From: Bacteroidota bacterium
GTDB lineage: Bacteria > Bacteroidota > Bacteroidia > Flavobacteriales_F > PHOS-HE28
DNA length: 64,000 bases
NCBI GenBank assembly: GCA_029573495.1
Contig: JAKQEI010000198.1
Span: 42,850-106,849 of the forward strand
Reading direction: 5' to 3'
Of this stretch, positions 41,241 to 50,965 are shown piece by piece. The position numbers were made by a program, and so were the translations under genes. How positions within the stretch are numbered: position 1 is the first letter of the stretch; every line of letters starts with the position of its first letter. The notes below the pieces were generated by a model, which saw only the letters and a program-made list of their open reading frames with translations, did not search any database and had not been told where the DNA came from.

Positions 41241-42326
41241 ATGTACAGCCCCACCCAGCAATTCCTCATCTACTCGGGCCTCTTCTTCGCGGCCCTGGTC
41301 TTCAGCCTGCTCATCAACTCGGTGTTCATGCGCTTCGCACGCACGCTCGGCATGCGCGATGAGGAGCAGACCCTGATCCGCTGGAGCAGCACGGCCAAGC
41401 CCTCCCTGGGCGGCATCACCTTCTACATCCTCTTCCTCGCCTGCTTCTCCCTCTACGGCCTGCTCTTTCCCGGCCAGAGCGCCGAGGCCCTGCGCCCCGA
41501 CCTGCTCGGCCTGTTGGGCGCCACCTCCCTGGGCTTCCTCATGGGCCTGGCCGATGATGCCTACAACACGCGCCCGCTCCTGAAGCTGTTGGTGCAGCTC
41601 TCGTGCGGCGGCATCCTCATCGCCACGGGTTCCTGCATCGACCTGTTCGAGGCCAACTGGCTCAACCGGCTGCTCACCCTCTTCTGGGTCGTGGGCATGA
41701 TGAACTCGATCAACATGCTGGACAACATGGACGGCATCACCACTTCGGTCTCCATCGCAGTGCTCATCGCCGGGGCCATGTCCATCCTTGTCATCGGTCC
41801 GTCCGATCCCGTGTACATGGTGCTCATCGTGGGTACCATGGCCTCGCTCACCGGCTTCCTCTTCTTCAACTGGAACCCCTCACGCATGTTCATGGGCGAC
41901 ACGGGCAGCCAGTTCCTGGGTGTGCTGCTCGCGTTCGTGGGCATCCGCTTCTTCTGGAACGCTCCCAGCATCGAAGGACGTTGGGAGGTGGGCCGTCAGT
42001 TGATGAGCGCCCTCATCGTCTTCCTTCTTCCCATCGTGGACACCACCGTGGTCACGATCAACAGGTTGCTCAAGGGGCGGTCCCCGTTCGTAGGCGGGCG
42101 CGACCACACCACGCACCACCTGAGCTACGCCGGCTACAGCGATGGCCAGGTGGCCCTCGTCTTCATCGGCCTCTCCCTGGTGCACGTGTTCCTTACCTTC
42201 GTGATGTGCAGGTACATCCGGGTTTGGACGAACCTGTACACGATGCTCTTCAGTGGCTATGCCCTGGCACTCTTCCTGACGCTCTTCATCCTGACCAAGC
42301 GAACACACCCGCCCGCCAAGTCATGA
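41241..42326 (+). CDS. Undecaprenyl-phosphate sugar-1-phosphate transferase (WecA/TagO/MraY family)
   Basis: A polytopic protein of 361 residues with about ten membrane helices. Signature loops: SLGGITFYI, the aspartate pair in LADDAYNTRPLLKLL, the catalytic block NMLDNMDGITTSVS, FMGDTGSQFLGV and the C-terminal GRDHTTHHLSYAG histidine loop that separates WecA-like from MraY enzymes. It loads a sugar phosphate from a UDP-sugar on undecaprenyl phosphate, the first membrane step of glycan assembly. Starts 3 bp after rfbC. The TGA overlaps the ATG of the lytic transglycosylase, indicating one operon. Confidence 0.9.
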   Translation: MYSPTQQFLIYSGLFFAALVFSLLINSVFMRFARTLGMRDEEQTLIRWSSTAKPSLGGITFYILFLACFSLYGLLFPGQSAEALRPDLLGLLGATSLGFLMGLADDAYNTRPLLKLLVQLSCGGILIATGSCIDLFEANWLNRLLTLFWVVGMMNSINMLDNMDGITTSVSIAVLIAGAMSILVIGPSDPVYMVLIVGTMASLTGFLFFNWNPSRMFMGDTGSQFLGVLLAFVGIRFFWNAPSIEGRWEVGRQLMSALIVFLLPIVDTTVVTINRLLKGRSPFVGGRDHTTHHLSYAGYSDGQVALVFIGLSLVHVFLTFVMCRYIRVWTNLYTMLFSGYALALFLTLFILTKRTHPPAKS

Positions 42327-43291
42327 ACAAGCTCCACGGCTCACTCCGCATCGTCCTGCGCACCGCGCTCTGGGCACTGCTCCTGCTGGGCGGCTCACTG
42401 GGGCTTCACCTCTTCACCTACAGTACCTTCGTGGTGAACAACGACCTGGACCACCAGCGCGAGTTCAACGACGGGTACAAGGTCTTCTCGCTCACCCTGC
42501 CCAACGAGCTATCCTTCTGCGGTGAGCAGGTGCCATTGGACCGCCTCGACGTACGCGAGCGCCTGGACCGCGAGCTGCTGGTGAACACCTACTGGCAGAG
42601 CAACACGCTGCTGGCACACAAACGCGCGGCCCGCTGGTTCCCGCTCATCGAAGAGGTCCTGAAGCGGGAAGGGATCCCCGATGACCTGAAGTACATCGCC
42701 CTCATCGAGAGCGGTCTGACCAACGTGGTGTCCCCTGCCGGAGCTACGGGTTACTGGCAGTTCATGAAGGAGACCGGCATGAGCCATGGGCTGGAGGTGA
42801 ACGCTGAGGTGGATGAGCGCTACCACGTGGAGAAGAGCACCCTGGCGGCCTGTAGATACCTGCGGAACGCGTATAAGCGATACGGGAACTGGGCGCTCGC
42901 CGCCGCTTCCTACAACCTGGGCCAGGGAGGTGTGGACAAGCAGCTGGGCCGCCAGAAACGCGACAACTACTTCGACCTGTTGTTGAACGAGGAAACGGGC
43001 CGTTACGTGTTCCGCATCCTGGCCATGAAGGAGATCCTGCGCGATCCGGAGCGCTACGGCTTCCACGTACGCAAGAAGGACCTCTACGCACCCTACCGCA
43101 CGCGCACCACCACCATCAACGGTCCCGTTCCCGACCTGGCCGACTGGGCCATCGCCAACGGCACCGATTACAAGACCTTGAAACTGCTCAATCCGTGGTT
43201 GCGAGACAACCACCTGACCAACCGCGAGGGCCGGACCTATACCGTCCTGCTCCCTGCGGAAGGCTTCGACTCCCCGGCACCGGTGGAATGA
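42323..43291 (+). CDS. Membrane-anchored lytic murein transglycosylase
   Basis: A protein of 322 residues. One N-terminal membrane or signal-anchor helix (TALWALLLLGGSLGLHLFTY) is followed by a lysozyme-like SLT domain: LIEEVLKREGIPDDLKYIAL then IESGL with catalytic E129, SPAGATGYWQFMKETGM and AAASYNLGQGGV. The C-terminal ~45 residues (DWAIANGTDYKTLKLLNPWL) look like a LysM-type peptidoglycan-binding segment. It cleaves glycan strands with 1,6-anhydro ends. Translationally coupled to the upstream transferase (4-bp overlap), so it may open the wall for the polysaccharide machinery. Confidence 0.88.
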   Translation: MNKLHGSLRIVLRTALWALLLLGGSLGLHLFTYSTFVVNNDLDHQREFNDGYKVFSLTLPNELSFCGEQVPLDRLDVRERLDRELLVNTYWQSNTLLAHKRAARWFPLIEEVLKREGIPDDLKYIALIESGLTNVVSPAGATGYWQFMKETGMSHGLEVNAEVDERYHVEKSTLAACRYLRNAYKRYGNWALAAASYNLGQGGVDKQLGRQKRDNYFDLLLNEETGRYVFRILAMKEILRDPERYGFHVRKKDLYAPYRTRTTTINGPVPDLADWAIANGTDYKTLKLLNPWLRDNHLTNREGRTYTVLLPAEGFDSPAPVE

Positions 43292-43307
43292 GCCATGTGA
43301 TGAACAC

Positions 43308-46184
43308 GTGAAGACGGAAGCGAAGAAGAAGGGGAAGAAAGCGCCAAAGGACGCCCCCGCTCACATCCCGCTGCTGGAGGAGGACCACATCGAGGTGCTC
43401 GGCGCCCGTGTGCACAACCTCAAGAACATCGACGTGCGCATCCCGCGCGACAAGCTCGTGGTGATCACCGGCCTGAGCGGCAGCGGTAAGAGCTCCCTGG
43501 CCTTCGACACCATCCACGCCGAAGGACAGCGCCGTTACATCGAGACCTTCAACGCCTATGCCCGGCAGTTCCTCGGTGGCATCGAGCGGCCGGATGTGGA
43601 CCTGATCACCGGCCTCAGCCCCGTGATCGCCATCGAACAGAAGACGATCAGCCGCAACCCGCGGAGCACCGTGGGCACCATCACCGAGATCTACGACCTG
43701 CTGCGCCTGCTCTACGCCCGGGTGGCCGATGCCTTCAGCCATGTGACCGGCGAACCCATGGTGCGCTATACCGAGAAGCAGATCGTGGACCTGATCACCA
43801 AGGAATACGAGGGCAGGGAGGTGCTGGTGCTGGCGCCGATCGTGCGCGGCCGAAAGGGACACTACCGCGAACTCTTCGAGCAATTCCTGCGCCAGGGTTT
43901 CCTGCGCGCCCGCGTGGATGGCGATGTGGTGGACCTCACCAGTCGCCCGCGTCTGGACCGGTACAAGGTGCACGACATCGAGCTGGTCATCGACCGGTTG
44001 AAGGTGAAGGAGACGGACCGCAAGCGGCTCACTGAGACCTGCGCCACCGCGATGAAGTATGGGAAAGGGAACCTGATGGTGGTGGAACTGCGCACCAACG
44101 ACAGCCGCTACCTGAGTCGGAACCTCATGTGCCCCACCAGCGGCATCGCCTACGAGGAACCCGAACCCAATCTCTTCAGTTTCAACAGCCCCTATGGCGC
44201 CTGCCCCCGTTGCAGCGGCCTGGGTCTGGTGACCGAAGTGGCCCTGGACCGTATCATCCCCGATCGCAGCAAGAGCGTGAAACGCGGTGCCATCGTCCCG
44301 CTCGGCACCTACAAGAGCTCCTGGGTCTTCAAACAGATCGAAGCCGTGCTGCAGACCCATGGCCACGATCTGAACACGCCGCTCGACGACATCGACGACG
44401 CGGTGCTGATGGCCCTGCTCAATGGCATGGACGAGCCGCTGAAGGTGACGAGCAATGTGGGCCTCAGTGACCGCAGCGTGCGCTTCGATGGCATCATCCC
44501 CTACATCCTGGAGCAGGCCGAGGGTGGAACGAAGACCGTGCAGAAATGGGCGGCCAGCTTCACGCACATGGTCACCTGCCCGGAGTGCAACGGCAGCCGC
44601 CTGAAGAAGACCGCCCTGTTCTTCAGGCTCGATGGACGCAACATCCACGAGCTGGCGACCATGAGCATCGCCGACCTGCACGCGTTCATGACCGGCCTGG
44701 ACGAACGCCTGGACGAGAAGAAGGAGCTGATCGCGCGCGAAGCCGTGAAGGAGATCACCGCACGCAGCGGATTCCTGCTGGACGTGGGGCTGGAGTACCT
44801 CACGCTCGACCGCAGCGCGCGCACCCTGAGCGGTGGCGAGGCCCAGCGGATCCGCCTGGCCACGCAGATCGGCAGCCAGCTCACCGGCGTGCTCTACATC
44901 CTGGATGAACCGAGCATCGGGCTGCACCAGCGCGACGACCAGCGACTGATCGCCAGTTTGCGCAGCCTGCGCGATGGCGGGAACAGCGTGCTGGTGGTGG
45001 AGCACGACAAGGAGATGATGCGCAGCGCCGACCACCTGATCGACATCGGACCGGGAGCGGGTGCGCACGGCGGTCGCATCGTGGCCCAGGGCCACCCGGA
45101 AGAACTGCTCGCGGGGGAAAGCTCCACCGCCAGATACCTCCGGAACGAACTGCGGATCCCGGTGCCGAAGGAACGGCGGCCAGGGAATGGTGAACGCCTG
45201 ATCCTGCGCGGGGCATCAGGACACAACCTCAAAGGCGTGGACGTGGACTTCCCGCTGGGCAAGTTCATCTGCGTGACCGGTGTGAGCGGGAGTGGCAAGA
45301 GCACCCTGATCGGCGACACCTTGTACCCGATCCTGAGCAAGCACTTCTACCGGAGCGACATGCACCCGCTGCCCTACACCAAGGTGGAAGGCCTGCAGCA
45401 TATCGACAAGGTGATCGAGGTGGACCAGAGCCCGATCGGTCGCACGCCGCGCAGCAACCCGGCCACCTACACCGGGCTGTTCGACCACATCCGGGAACTG
45501 TATGCGCAACTGCCGAGCGCCAAGATCCGCGGGTACAAGCCCGGGCGCTTCAGCTTCAACACACCCGGCGGCCGATGCGAGACCTGCAAGGGTGCCGGTG
45601 TGCGCGTGATCGAGATGAACTTCCTACCCGACGTGAGCGTGCCTTGCGAGACCTGCCGCGGCCGCCGCTTCGACCGCGAGACCCTTGAGGTCCGCTTCAA
45701 GGGGAAGAGCATCGCCGATGTGCTGGCCATGCCCGTTGAAGAAGCATTGGACGTGTTCGGGGACATCCCCTTCATCGCCACCAAACTGCGGACCTTGATG
45801 GATGTGGGCCTCGGCTATGTGACGCTCGGACAGAGCAGCACGACGTTGAGCGGCGGTGAAGCACAGCGCATCAAGCTGGCCACCGAACTGAGCAAGCGCG
45901 ATACCGGCCGCACCTTCTACATCCTGGATGAACCCACGACCGGTCTTCACTTCGAGGACGTGCAGCAGCTGATCAACGTGCTGGACCGATTGGTGGACCA
46001 TGGCAACACCGTGCTCGTGATCGAACACAACATGGACATCATCAAAGTGGCGGACCATGTGATCGACATGGGTCCCGAAGGCGGCGCCGGCGGCGGCCAG
46101 GTCGTGGCGCGTGGTACGCCGGAGGAAGTGGTGCTCATGGGGCGCGGCCACACCTACCCCTTCCTCAAGTCCGAACTGAACTAA
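43308..46184 (+). CDS. uvrA: Excinuclease ABC subunit A
   Basis: A protein of 958 residues. UvrA is the damage-recognition ABC ATPase of nucleotide excision repair and loads UvrB. Seen: first Walker [10 protein letters not shown] (55-63), signature [12 protein letters not shown] and [15 protein letters not shown]; second Walker [10 protein letters not shown] with [17 protein letters not shown] and [15 protein letters not shown]; zinc-module pairs CPRC / CPEC and CETC / CETC. The start must be GTG: nearby ATGs run into stops. A lysine-rich N-terminal extension (~20 residues) precedes the conserved [16 protein letters not shown]. Confidence 0.97.
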   Translation: MKTEAKKKGKKAPKDAPAHIPLLEEDHIEVLGARVHNLKNIDVRIPRDKLVVITGLSGSGKSSLAFDTIHAEGQRRYIETFNAYARQFLGGIERPDVDLITGLSPVIAIEQKTISRNPRSTVGTITEIYDLLRLLYARVADAFSHVTGEPMVRYTEKQIVDLITKEYEGREVLVLAPIVRGRKGHYRELFEQFLRQGFLRARVDGDVVDLTSRPRLDRYKVHDIELVIDRLKVKETDRKRLTETCATAMKYGKGNLMVVELRTNDSRYLSRNLMCPTSGIAYEEPEPNLFSFNSPYGACPRCSGLGLVTEVALDRIIPDRSKSVKRGAIVPLGTYKSSWVFKQIEAVLQTHGHDLNTPLDDIDDAVLMALLNGMDEPLKVTSNVGLSDRSVRFDGIIPYILEQAEGGTKTVQKWAASFTHMVTCPECNGSRLKKTALFFRLDGRNIHELATMSIADLHAFMTGLDERLDEKKELIAREAVKEITARSGFLLDVGLEYLTLDRSARTLSGGEAQRIRLATQIGSQLTGVLYILDEPSIGLHQRDDQRLIASLRSLRDGGNSVLVVEHDKEMMRSADHLIDIGPGAGAHGGRIVAQGHPEELLAGESSTARYLRNELRIPVPKERRPGNGERLILRGASGHNLKGVDVDFPLGKFICVTGVSGSGKSTLIGDTLYPILSKHFYRSDMHPLPYTKVEGLQHIDKVIEVDQSPIGRTPRSNPATYTGLFDHIRELYAQLPSAKIRGYKPGRFSFNTPGGRCETCKGAGVRVIEMNFLPDVSVPCETCRGRRFDRETLEVRFKGKSIADVLAMPVEEALDVFGDIPFIATKLRTLMDVGLGYVTLGQSSTTLSGGEAQRIKLATELSKRDTGRTFYILDEPTTGLHFEDVQQLINVLDRLVDHGNTVLVIEHNMDIIKVADHVIDMGPEGGAGGGQVVARGTPEEVVLMGRGHTYPFLKSELN

Positions 46185-46222
46185 GCACCGGCCCTTGAGC
46201 CGGTCCGTATCCACCGCATACC

Positions 46223-46954
46223 ATGGCAAAGAAGATCGATCTGGAACAGGAGAGTGAACGCCGCATCAAACGCGCCTTCAAGCGCAAGGGCTGGAGCGAG
46301 GTGAAGGCCAACGACAGTTGGGCCATCTTCAAGATCATGAGCGAATTCGTCGAGGGCTTCGAGGCCATGCAACGGATCCGCCCCTGCGTGAGCATCTTCG
46401 GCAGCGCACGCACAAAGCCCGACGCACCCGAGTACAAGCTGGCCGAGGAGATCGCCTACCAGCTCACCGGCAACGGCTACGGCGTGATCACCGGCGGCGG
46501 ACCGGGCATCATGGAGGCCGGGAACAAAGGCGCCCAACGCGGCGGCGGCACGAGCGTGGGCCTGAACATCGAACTGCCCTTCGAGCAACAGCCGAATCCG
46601 TACATCGACAAGGAGAAGAGCATCGACTTCGATTACTTCTTCGTGCGGAAGGTGATGTTCATCAAATACAGCCAGGGCTTCATCGTCCTACCCGGTGGCT
46701 TCGGCACGCTCGATGAGCTCTTTGAAGCGCTCACGCTGATCCAGACACAGAAGATCGGTCGCTTCCCCATCATCCTCGTGGGGAAGAAATACTGGCAGGG
46801 CCTGCTCGATTGGATCAAGGGCACGATGGGCGAGAAGTACGCGTACATCAACATGCCGGACATGGAACTGATCAATGTGGTGGATACACCGGCCGAAGCA
46901 GTGGGTGTGATCAATTCCTTCTACAGCAAATACATGCTGAAGCCCAACTTCTGA
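46223..46954 (+). CDS. LOG-family nucleotide hydrolase (TIGR00730-like)
   Basis: A protein of 243 residues with a Rossmann-like fold. The family motifs are SIFGSARTKPDAPEYKLAEE, the phosphate-binding VITGGGPGIMEAGNKGAQRGGG and LPGGFGTLDELFEALTLIQ. LOG enzymes release free bases from cytokinin-type nucleoside monophosphates, and many bacterial members hydrolyse AMP or act on other nucleotides. No signal peptide. Sits 38 bp after uvrA, but no functional link is evident. Confidence 0.9.
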   Translation: MAKKIDLEQESERRIKRAFKRKGWSEVKANDSWAIFKIMSEFVEGFEAMQRIRPCVSIFGSARTKPDAPEYKLAEEIAYQLTGNGYGVITGGGPGIMEAGNKGAQRGGGTSVGLNIELPFEQQPNPYIDKEKSIDFDYFFVRKVMFIKYSQGFIVLPGGFGTLDELFEALTLIQTQKIGRFPIILVGKKYWQGLLDWIKGTMGEKYAYINMPDMELINVVDTPAEAVGVINSFYSKYMLKPNF

Positions 46955-47280
46955 CCGACGGGACTTTCGACGATCGGGAATTGGGTCCTCCCTGCCTTTA
47001 GGTCAACGCTGGAGAAATGCGACCCTTCCGGCTGTACGTCAGCGACTTGACACCCACGCCTCCATGTGCGGAGCCCGGTCGTTGAACCGGAACCTGACCA
47101 ATTCGATCGTTGCTTGACGGCATCCAGAGGCCGCGTATCCGTGCGACCGTGGATCAACAGAAGCCCTTCTGGTCAACAAGTTCCTGTTGGTATCGCTAAG
47201 TTCGCGGATGATCCGTCTCCCCGGGGTCCCGGTACATTTGGCTCCGAGGGGGTTAGCCTTACCCTAAGCGATCACCCATC
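46955..47280. other. Intergenic region with a promoter for the SPOR-domain gene
   Basis: A 326-bp gap. The only signal I see is TACATTTG at 47233-47240, an exact match to the Bacteroidota -7 consensus, 40 nt before the ATG at 47281. Short open frames on both strands have no convincing start or composition. No RNA gene recognised. Confidence 0.45.
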
Positions 47281-48717
47281 ATGAACCAACTGGTACTCCT
47301 GATCAATTTCCTCGGGCTCCTGCTCCTGGAGCCCTTCCTCCTCGCCGACCTGAGCATCACCCAGAACGTCCCGACCAGCATGGCACCCGGCACCGAAGTG
47401 CGCGTGACCGTGACCGTGGAGAAGGGGACCCTGAGCGGCTTCGCCAAATTGCAACTGGACCTGCCCCCCGGGTTGACGGCCACCGCCATCGAGACCAAGG
47501 GCGCCTCCTTCACCTTCGCCGACCAGAAGGCCAAGTTCATCTGGATGGCCCTGCCCAGCACCCCCACCTTCAAGGTGAGCTACACGTTGAGCGCTGAGGC
47601 ATCACTCAGCGGCAACCAGGCCATCCAAGGCCGCTTCTCCTACATCGAGGACAACGAGCGCAAGACCTACGACCTGCCCACGAGCACCGTGGACATGGGA
47701 CCGGGCGGTGCCGTGCTCGTCTCCGAGACCACGACTTCGGAGGATCCTACGAGTGCCGACCTGGCCTCTGCGACGGAAGCGGCACCCGCCGGCTCCACCA
47801 TGATGGCCGTGGTCGACAATGCCAGCGGTGTGGCCCCCACCCAGGGTGGTGGTGGTGTTACCGCCACCCGCACCATCACCCCGGTGACGGAGAACGAGAT
47901 GCTCGTGGAGGTGGTCGTGAAGAAGGGTGATATCCGTGGCTTCGGGAAGTTGCAGGAGACCATTCCACAGGGCTTCACCGCACTTGAGAAGACCAGCAGC
48001 GAGGCCATCTTCACCGCCCAGGACCGCATCGCCAAGTTCGTCTGGCTCAATCTGCCGGCCGGTCCGGAGTTGAAGGTCGTCTACAAGCTCCGCGCGAACG
48101 AGAAGCCCGATGGCGAGTACAGCATCGACGGCGAGTTCGGCTACCTGTTGAACGACGAGACCCAGAAAGCGGTGCTCGGCACCTCGAAGTTCTACGTGGG
48201 TGCCAAGGCGCTCGAGGCCCTTGCCCACGACCCGAGTTCCATGGATGCCATGGACAACGAGGATGCCGAACTGGCCCGTCGCAAAGCGGAAGAGGCTGCC
48301 CGCCAGGAAGCCGCTGCCCAAGCGGAAGCCGAAACGGAACGCGCCCGACAGCAGGAGGCCGTTGCCCAGCAGCAGCCCAAGCAGACCACCCAGCCCAAGA
48401 AGGTCACCTCCATCCCGGCCCCTGAGAACGGCGTGGTGTACAAGGTGCAGATCAGCGCGGGGCATCGCGAGGTGGGCAAGGGTTATTTCGCCGCGCGCCA
48501 CCGGTACCATGGCGACTACAGCATCGAGCGGCACCAGGGATGGATCAAGTATGTCACCGGTCGCTTCGGCTCCTACTCGGAGGCGCGTGACCAGCGCGTC
48601 GCCTTCAACAACGCCGGTCATGCCTTCCCCGGCCCCTTCGTCACGGCCTATAACAACGGCGACCGGATCACCGTACAAGAGGCGCTCGTATTGAGCAACC
48701 AGAAATGGGTGCAATGA
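47281..48717 (+). CDS. Two-lobe envelope protein with C-terminal SPOR domain
   Basis: A protein of 478 residues with an N-terminal signal helix (QLVLLINFLGLLLLEPFLLA). Two similar immunoglobulin-like lobes follow: one around VTVTVEKGTLSGFAKLQLDL and one around VEVVVKKGDIRGFGKLQETI. Each has the same LSGFAKLQ / IRGFGKLQ core, then a KAKFIWMALP or IAKFVWLNLP strand, so they are an internal duplication. A charged A/E/Q-rich linker (RRKAEEAARQEAAAQAEAET) leads to a C-terminal SPOR-type peptidoglycan-binding domain (VYKVQISAGHREVGKG, VTGRFGSYSEARDQRV). Together with the next gene it probably acts at the cell wall; exact role unknown. Confidence 0.78.
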   Translation: MNQLVLLINFLGLLLLEPFLLADLSITQNVPTSMAPGTEVRVTVTVEKGTLSGFAKLQLDLPPGLTATAIETKGASFTFADQKAKFIWMALPSTPTFKVSYTLSAEASLSGNQAIQGRFSYIEDNERKTYDLPTSTVDMGPGGAVLVSETTTSEDPTSADLASATEAAPAGSTMMAVVDNASGVAPTQGGGGVTATRTITPVTENEMLVEVVVKKGDIRGFGKLQETIPQGFTALEKTSSEAIFTAQDRIAKFVWLNLPAGPELKVVYKLRANEKPDGEYSIDGEFGYLLNDETQKAVLGTSKFYVGAKALEALAHDPSSMDAMDNEDAELARRKAEEAARQEAAAQAEAETERARQQEAVAQQQPKQTTQPKKVTSIPAPENGVVYKVQISAGHREVGKGYFAARHRYHGDYSIERHQGWIKYVTGRFGSYSEARDQRVAFNNAGHAFPGPFVTAYNNGDRITVQEALVLSNQKWVQ

Positions 48718-48738
48718 TGCGGCACTGAGAACCATCGC

Positions 48739-50865
48739 ATGAGCGCACGCAACCGCCTTCATTCCCGTTCCGTCCGCGCGCTCGTCCTTTCCACTTTCCT
48801 TTTCCCGCTGGCCACGACTTCGGCCCTGGCGCAGTCGGACTCCGCTGCGGTCACCGTCCCCTTCGTACCCCCACCTCCCGCCGAGGAGATGACGGTGCCG
48901 GTGAAATTGAAACCGACCTTCGGCCTGGGTCCGGGGATGTTCGCCTTCTACGGTGACGTGGGCTCCCAACATGGCCGTTACAGCCCGCTGGTGACCCGGG
49001 TGGGATATGAGTTGCGGGCCACCACCCCCATCACGCCCTGGCTGGAAGGGGGCATCCATGTGGTGCATGGCCGCCTTGGGGTGAACGAACGCAGCCTCAC
49101 CCGCAACCTCAACTTCGAGTCGCGCATCACCACCGGTGGGGTCATGCTGCGATACAATTTCCTGCAACTGCTTAACCCGGCCCGCGTGGTGGAGCCCTAC
49201 ATCAATGTCGGCTTCGAATCCGTGGAGTTCCTCACGAAGACCGACCTGCGCGATGCAGAGGGGCGCACCTACCACTACTGGAGCGATGGCACCATCCGCG
49301 ACATCGATGAGAACGCTGCGAACGCCGGCGATGCCGTGGAACTTCAGCGGGACTACAGCTATGAGAGCGATGTGCGTGAGAGCAACATCGACGGCTTCGG
49401 CAAGTACCTCGAACGCACCTGGGCCATCCCCGTAGGCGTTGGTGCCCGCATGGACATCGGCCATGGCTTCGACTTCCGCATGGGCGCCACCATGTACCTC
49501 ACCCGCTCCGATCTGATCGACGGGATCACCGAGAACAGCATGGGCGACCGTGCCGGAAGCTCCGGCAACGACCGCTTCCTCTTCTCCTCCTTCTCCATCG
49601 GTTACACCGTGCCGATGAAGAAACCGGCGAAGAAGGCGAAGATGACCCCGCTCGGCAGCGAGGAGATCGATGCGCTCGCCTGGCTCGGCGACGAGGACGG
49701 TGATGGTGTGCAGGACATCAATGACCTGTGTCCGTACACACCCGGCGGTGTGAAGGTGGATGCGAACGGATGCCCGCTGGACGGTGATGGCGACGGCGTA
49801 CCGGACCATGAGGACGACGAACTGAACACCGCCGCCGGAGCACCGGTGGATGCGCGTGGTGTCACCATCACCGACGACTTGTTGTTGAAGGCATGGCTGG
49901 CCTACAAGGACTCCGGTAACGTGAACATCGTGACCTCCCGCGTGGAATCCTTCGGCCCGATGAAACCAGCGCCGGTGAAGGTGAAACGGGTGTACGTGGT
50001 GAAGGTGGGCGAACAGGTGGAGAGCATCAGCGAGGACCTCATCCAGAAGTTGCTCAGCATCCCTGACATCCGTGCGGTGGAGCAGGGCGATACCACCTTC
50101 TATGTCGTGGGCAGCTATGAGTCCATCCCGGAGGCCCTGCGGCGTGAGCTGGAGCTCAAGGGCATCAAGGTGGAAGGACGCGTGATGGCGGAGGAGAACG
50201 GGCGCCTCGTGGATGTGACGGACGAAGTGGAGGCCGAGCGCCTGAAGTTGACCACCGCCACCACACCCGAAGCCGGACCACAACCCACCGGCGAGGTCAT
50301 CGTGCGCGTACAGCTCGGCGCGTTCCGCTATCCGCTCTCGCGCAACATCTTCGAAGGGATCGATGACCTAGTGGTGATCAAGGGTGATGATGGGTTGACG
50401 CGTTACTACACCGGCTCGTTCAAGGAGGTGAACCCAGCCGCCGAGCACAAGGTGCGCATGCTGCTCCGCGGCTTCCAAGGTGCCTTCCTCGTGGCCTTCC
50501 GCGATGGCAAGCGGATCGGCATGAAGGAGGCCGGTGCCAAGCTCACCGGTCCGGAGGACCTGCGCAACGCACCGAGCGGCAGCATCGACAAGAGCAAGTT
50601 GCGCTACCGCGTACAAGTGGCCACCTTCGTGGGGAACATCCCGATGGACACCATGGGAAAACTGATCGAGATGGGCGATGTCCGACCGGTGACCAGCGCC
50701 GATGCGGTGCGGTATTACTACGGTCAGTTCAAGAGCCGCAAGGAAGCCGAGGATTCCAAGGCCGCCATCATCAAGAAGGGCTTCACAGATGCTTTCGTGG
50801 TCGGTGACATGAACGGCTACATCATCCCCGCGGATGAGGCCGATGAGCTGATGAAGCAGCCCTGA
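48739..50865 (+). CDS. Outer-membrane protein with thrombospondin-3 repeats and SPOR-like units
   Basis: A protein of 708 residues. A signal peptide (VLSTFLFPLATTSALAQ) precedes a ~270-residue beta-barrel-like region (VGYELRATTPITPWLEGG, YNFLQLL, GVGARMDIGHGFDFRMGATM, FSIGYTVPMKK). Two calcium-type repeats follow (DEDGDGVQDINDLCP and DGDGDGVPDHEDDE). The C-terminal half has three SPOR-like units (YVVKVGEQVESISEDL, VIVRVQLGAFRYPLSRNI, YRVQVATFVGNIPMDTM). The order barrel, TSP3, peptidoglycan-binding resembles OmpA-type wall anchors, except that SPOR units replace the OmpA domain. Follows the previous SPOR gene by 21 bp, hence likely cotranscribed. Confidence 0.78.
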   Translation: MSARNRLHSRSVRALVLSTFLFPLATTSALAQSDSAAVTVPFVPPPPAEEMTVPVKLKPTFGLGPGMFAFYGDVGSQHGRYSPLVTRVGYELRATTPITPWLEGGIHVVHGRLGVNERSLTRNLNFESRITTGGVMLRYNFLQLLNPARVVEPYINVGFESVEFLTKTDLRDAEGRTYHYWSDGTIRDIDENAANAGDAVELQRDYSYESDVRESNIDGFGKYLERTWAIPVGVGARMDIGHGFDFRMGATMYLTRSDLIDGITENSMGDRAGSSGNDRFLFSSFSIGYTVPMKKPAKKAKMTPLGSEEIDALAWLGDEDGDGVQDINDLCPYTPGGVKVDANGCPLDGDGDGVPDHEDDELNTAAGAPVDARGVTITDDLLLKAWLAYKDSGNVNIVTSRVESFGPMKPAPVKVKRVYVVKVGEQVESISEDLIQKLLSIPDIRAVEQGDTTFYVVGSYESIPEALRRELELKGIKVEGRVMAEENGRLVDVTDEVEAERLKLTTATTPEAGPQPTGEVIVRVQLGAFRYPLSRNIFEGIDDLVVIKGDDGLTRYYTGSFKEVNPAAEHKVRMLLRGFQGAFLVAFRDGKRIGMKEAGAKLTGPEDLRNAPSGSIDKSKLRYRVQVATFVGNIPMDTMGKLIEMGDVRPVTSADAVRYYYGQFKSRKEAEDSKAAIIKKGFTDAFVVGDMNGYIIPADEADELMKQP

Positions 50866-50965
50866 CCGGTCACCCTTCACCTGCCTTCCTGCCTCCCGCA
50901 ATAGCGTGCGATGGCGCCACGTTGCGCCTGTGTCCGCCTACCTTGGCGGAACATAGCTGACCACC

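Noticed and set aside
43188..45095. 635-codon minus-strand frame opposite uvrA
   Set aside because: Antisense shadow; uvrA on the plus strand has all ABC motifs.
46955..47280. tRNA or small RNA gene in the gap
   Set aside because: No cloverleaf-like pairing or CCA end could be found by eye; only a promoter box is visible.
47602..50283. 893-codon open frame on the minus strand
   Set aside because: It lies antisense to two well-supported SPOR-type genes and has the low-complexity H/G/A composition of a high-GC shadow frame.
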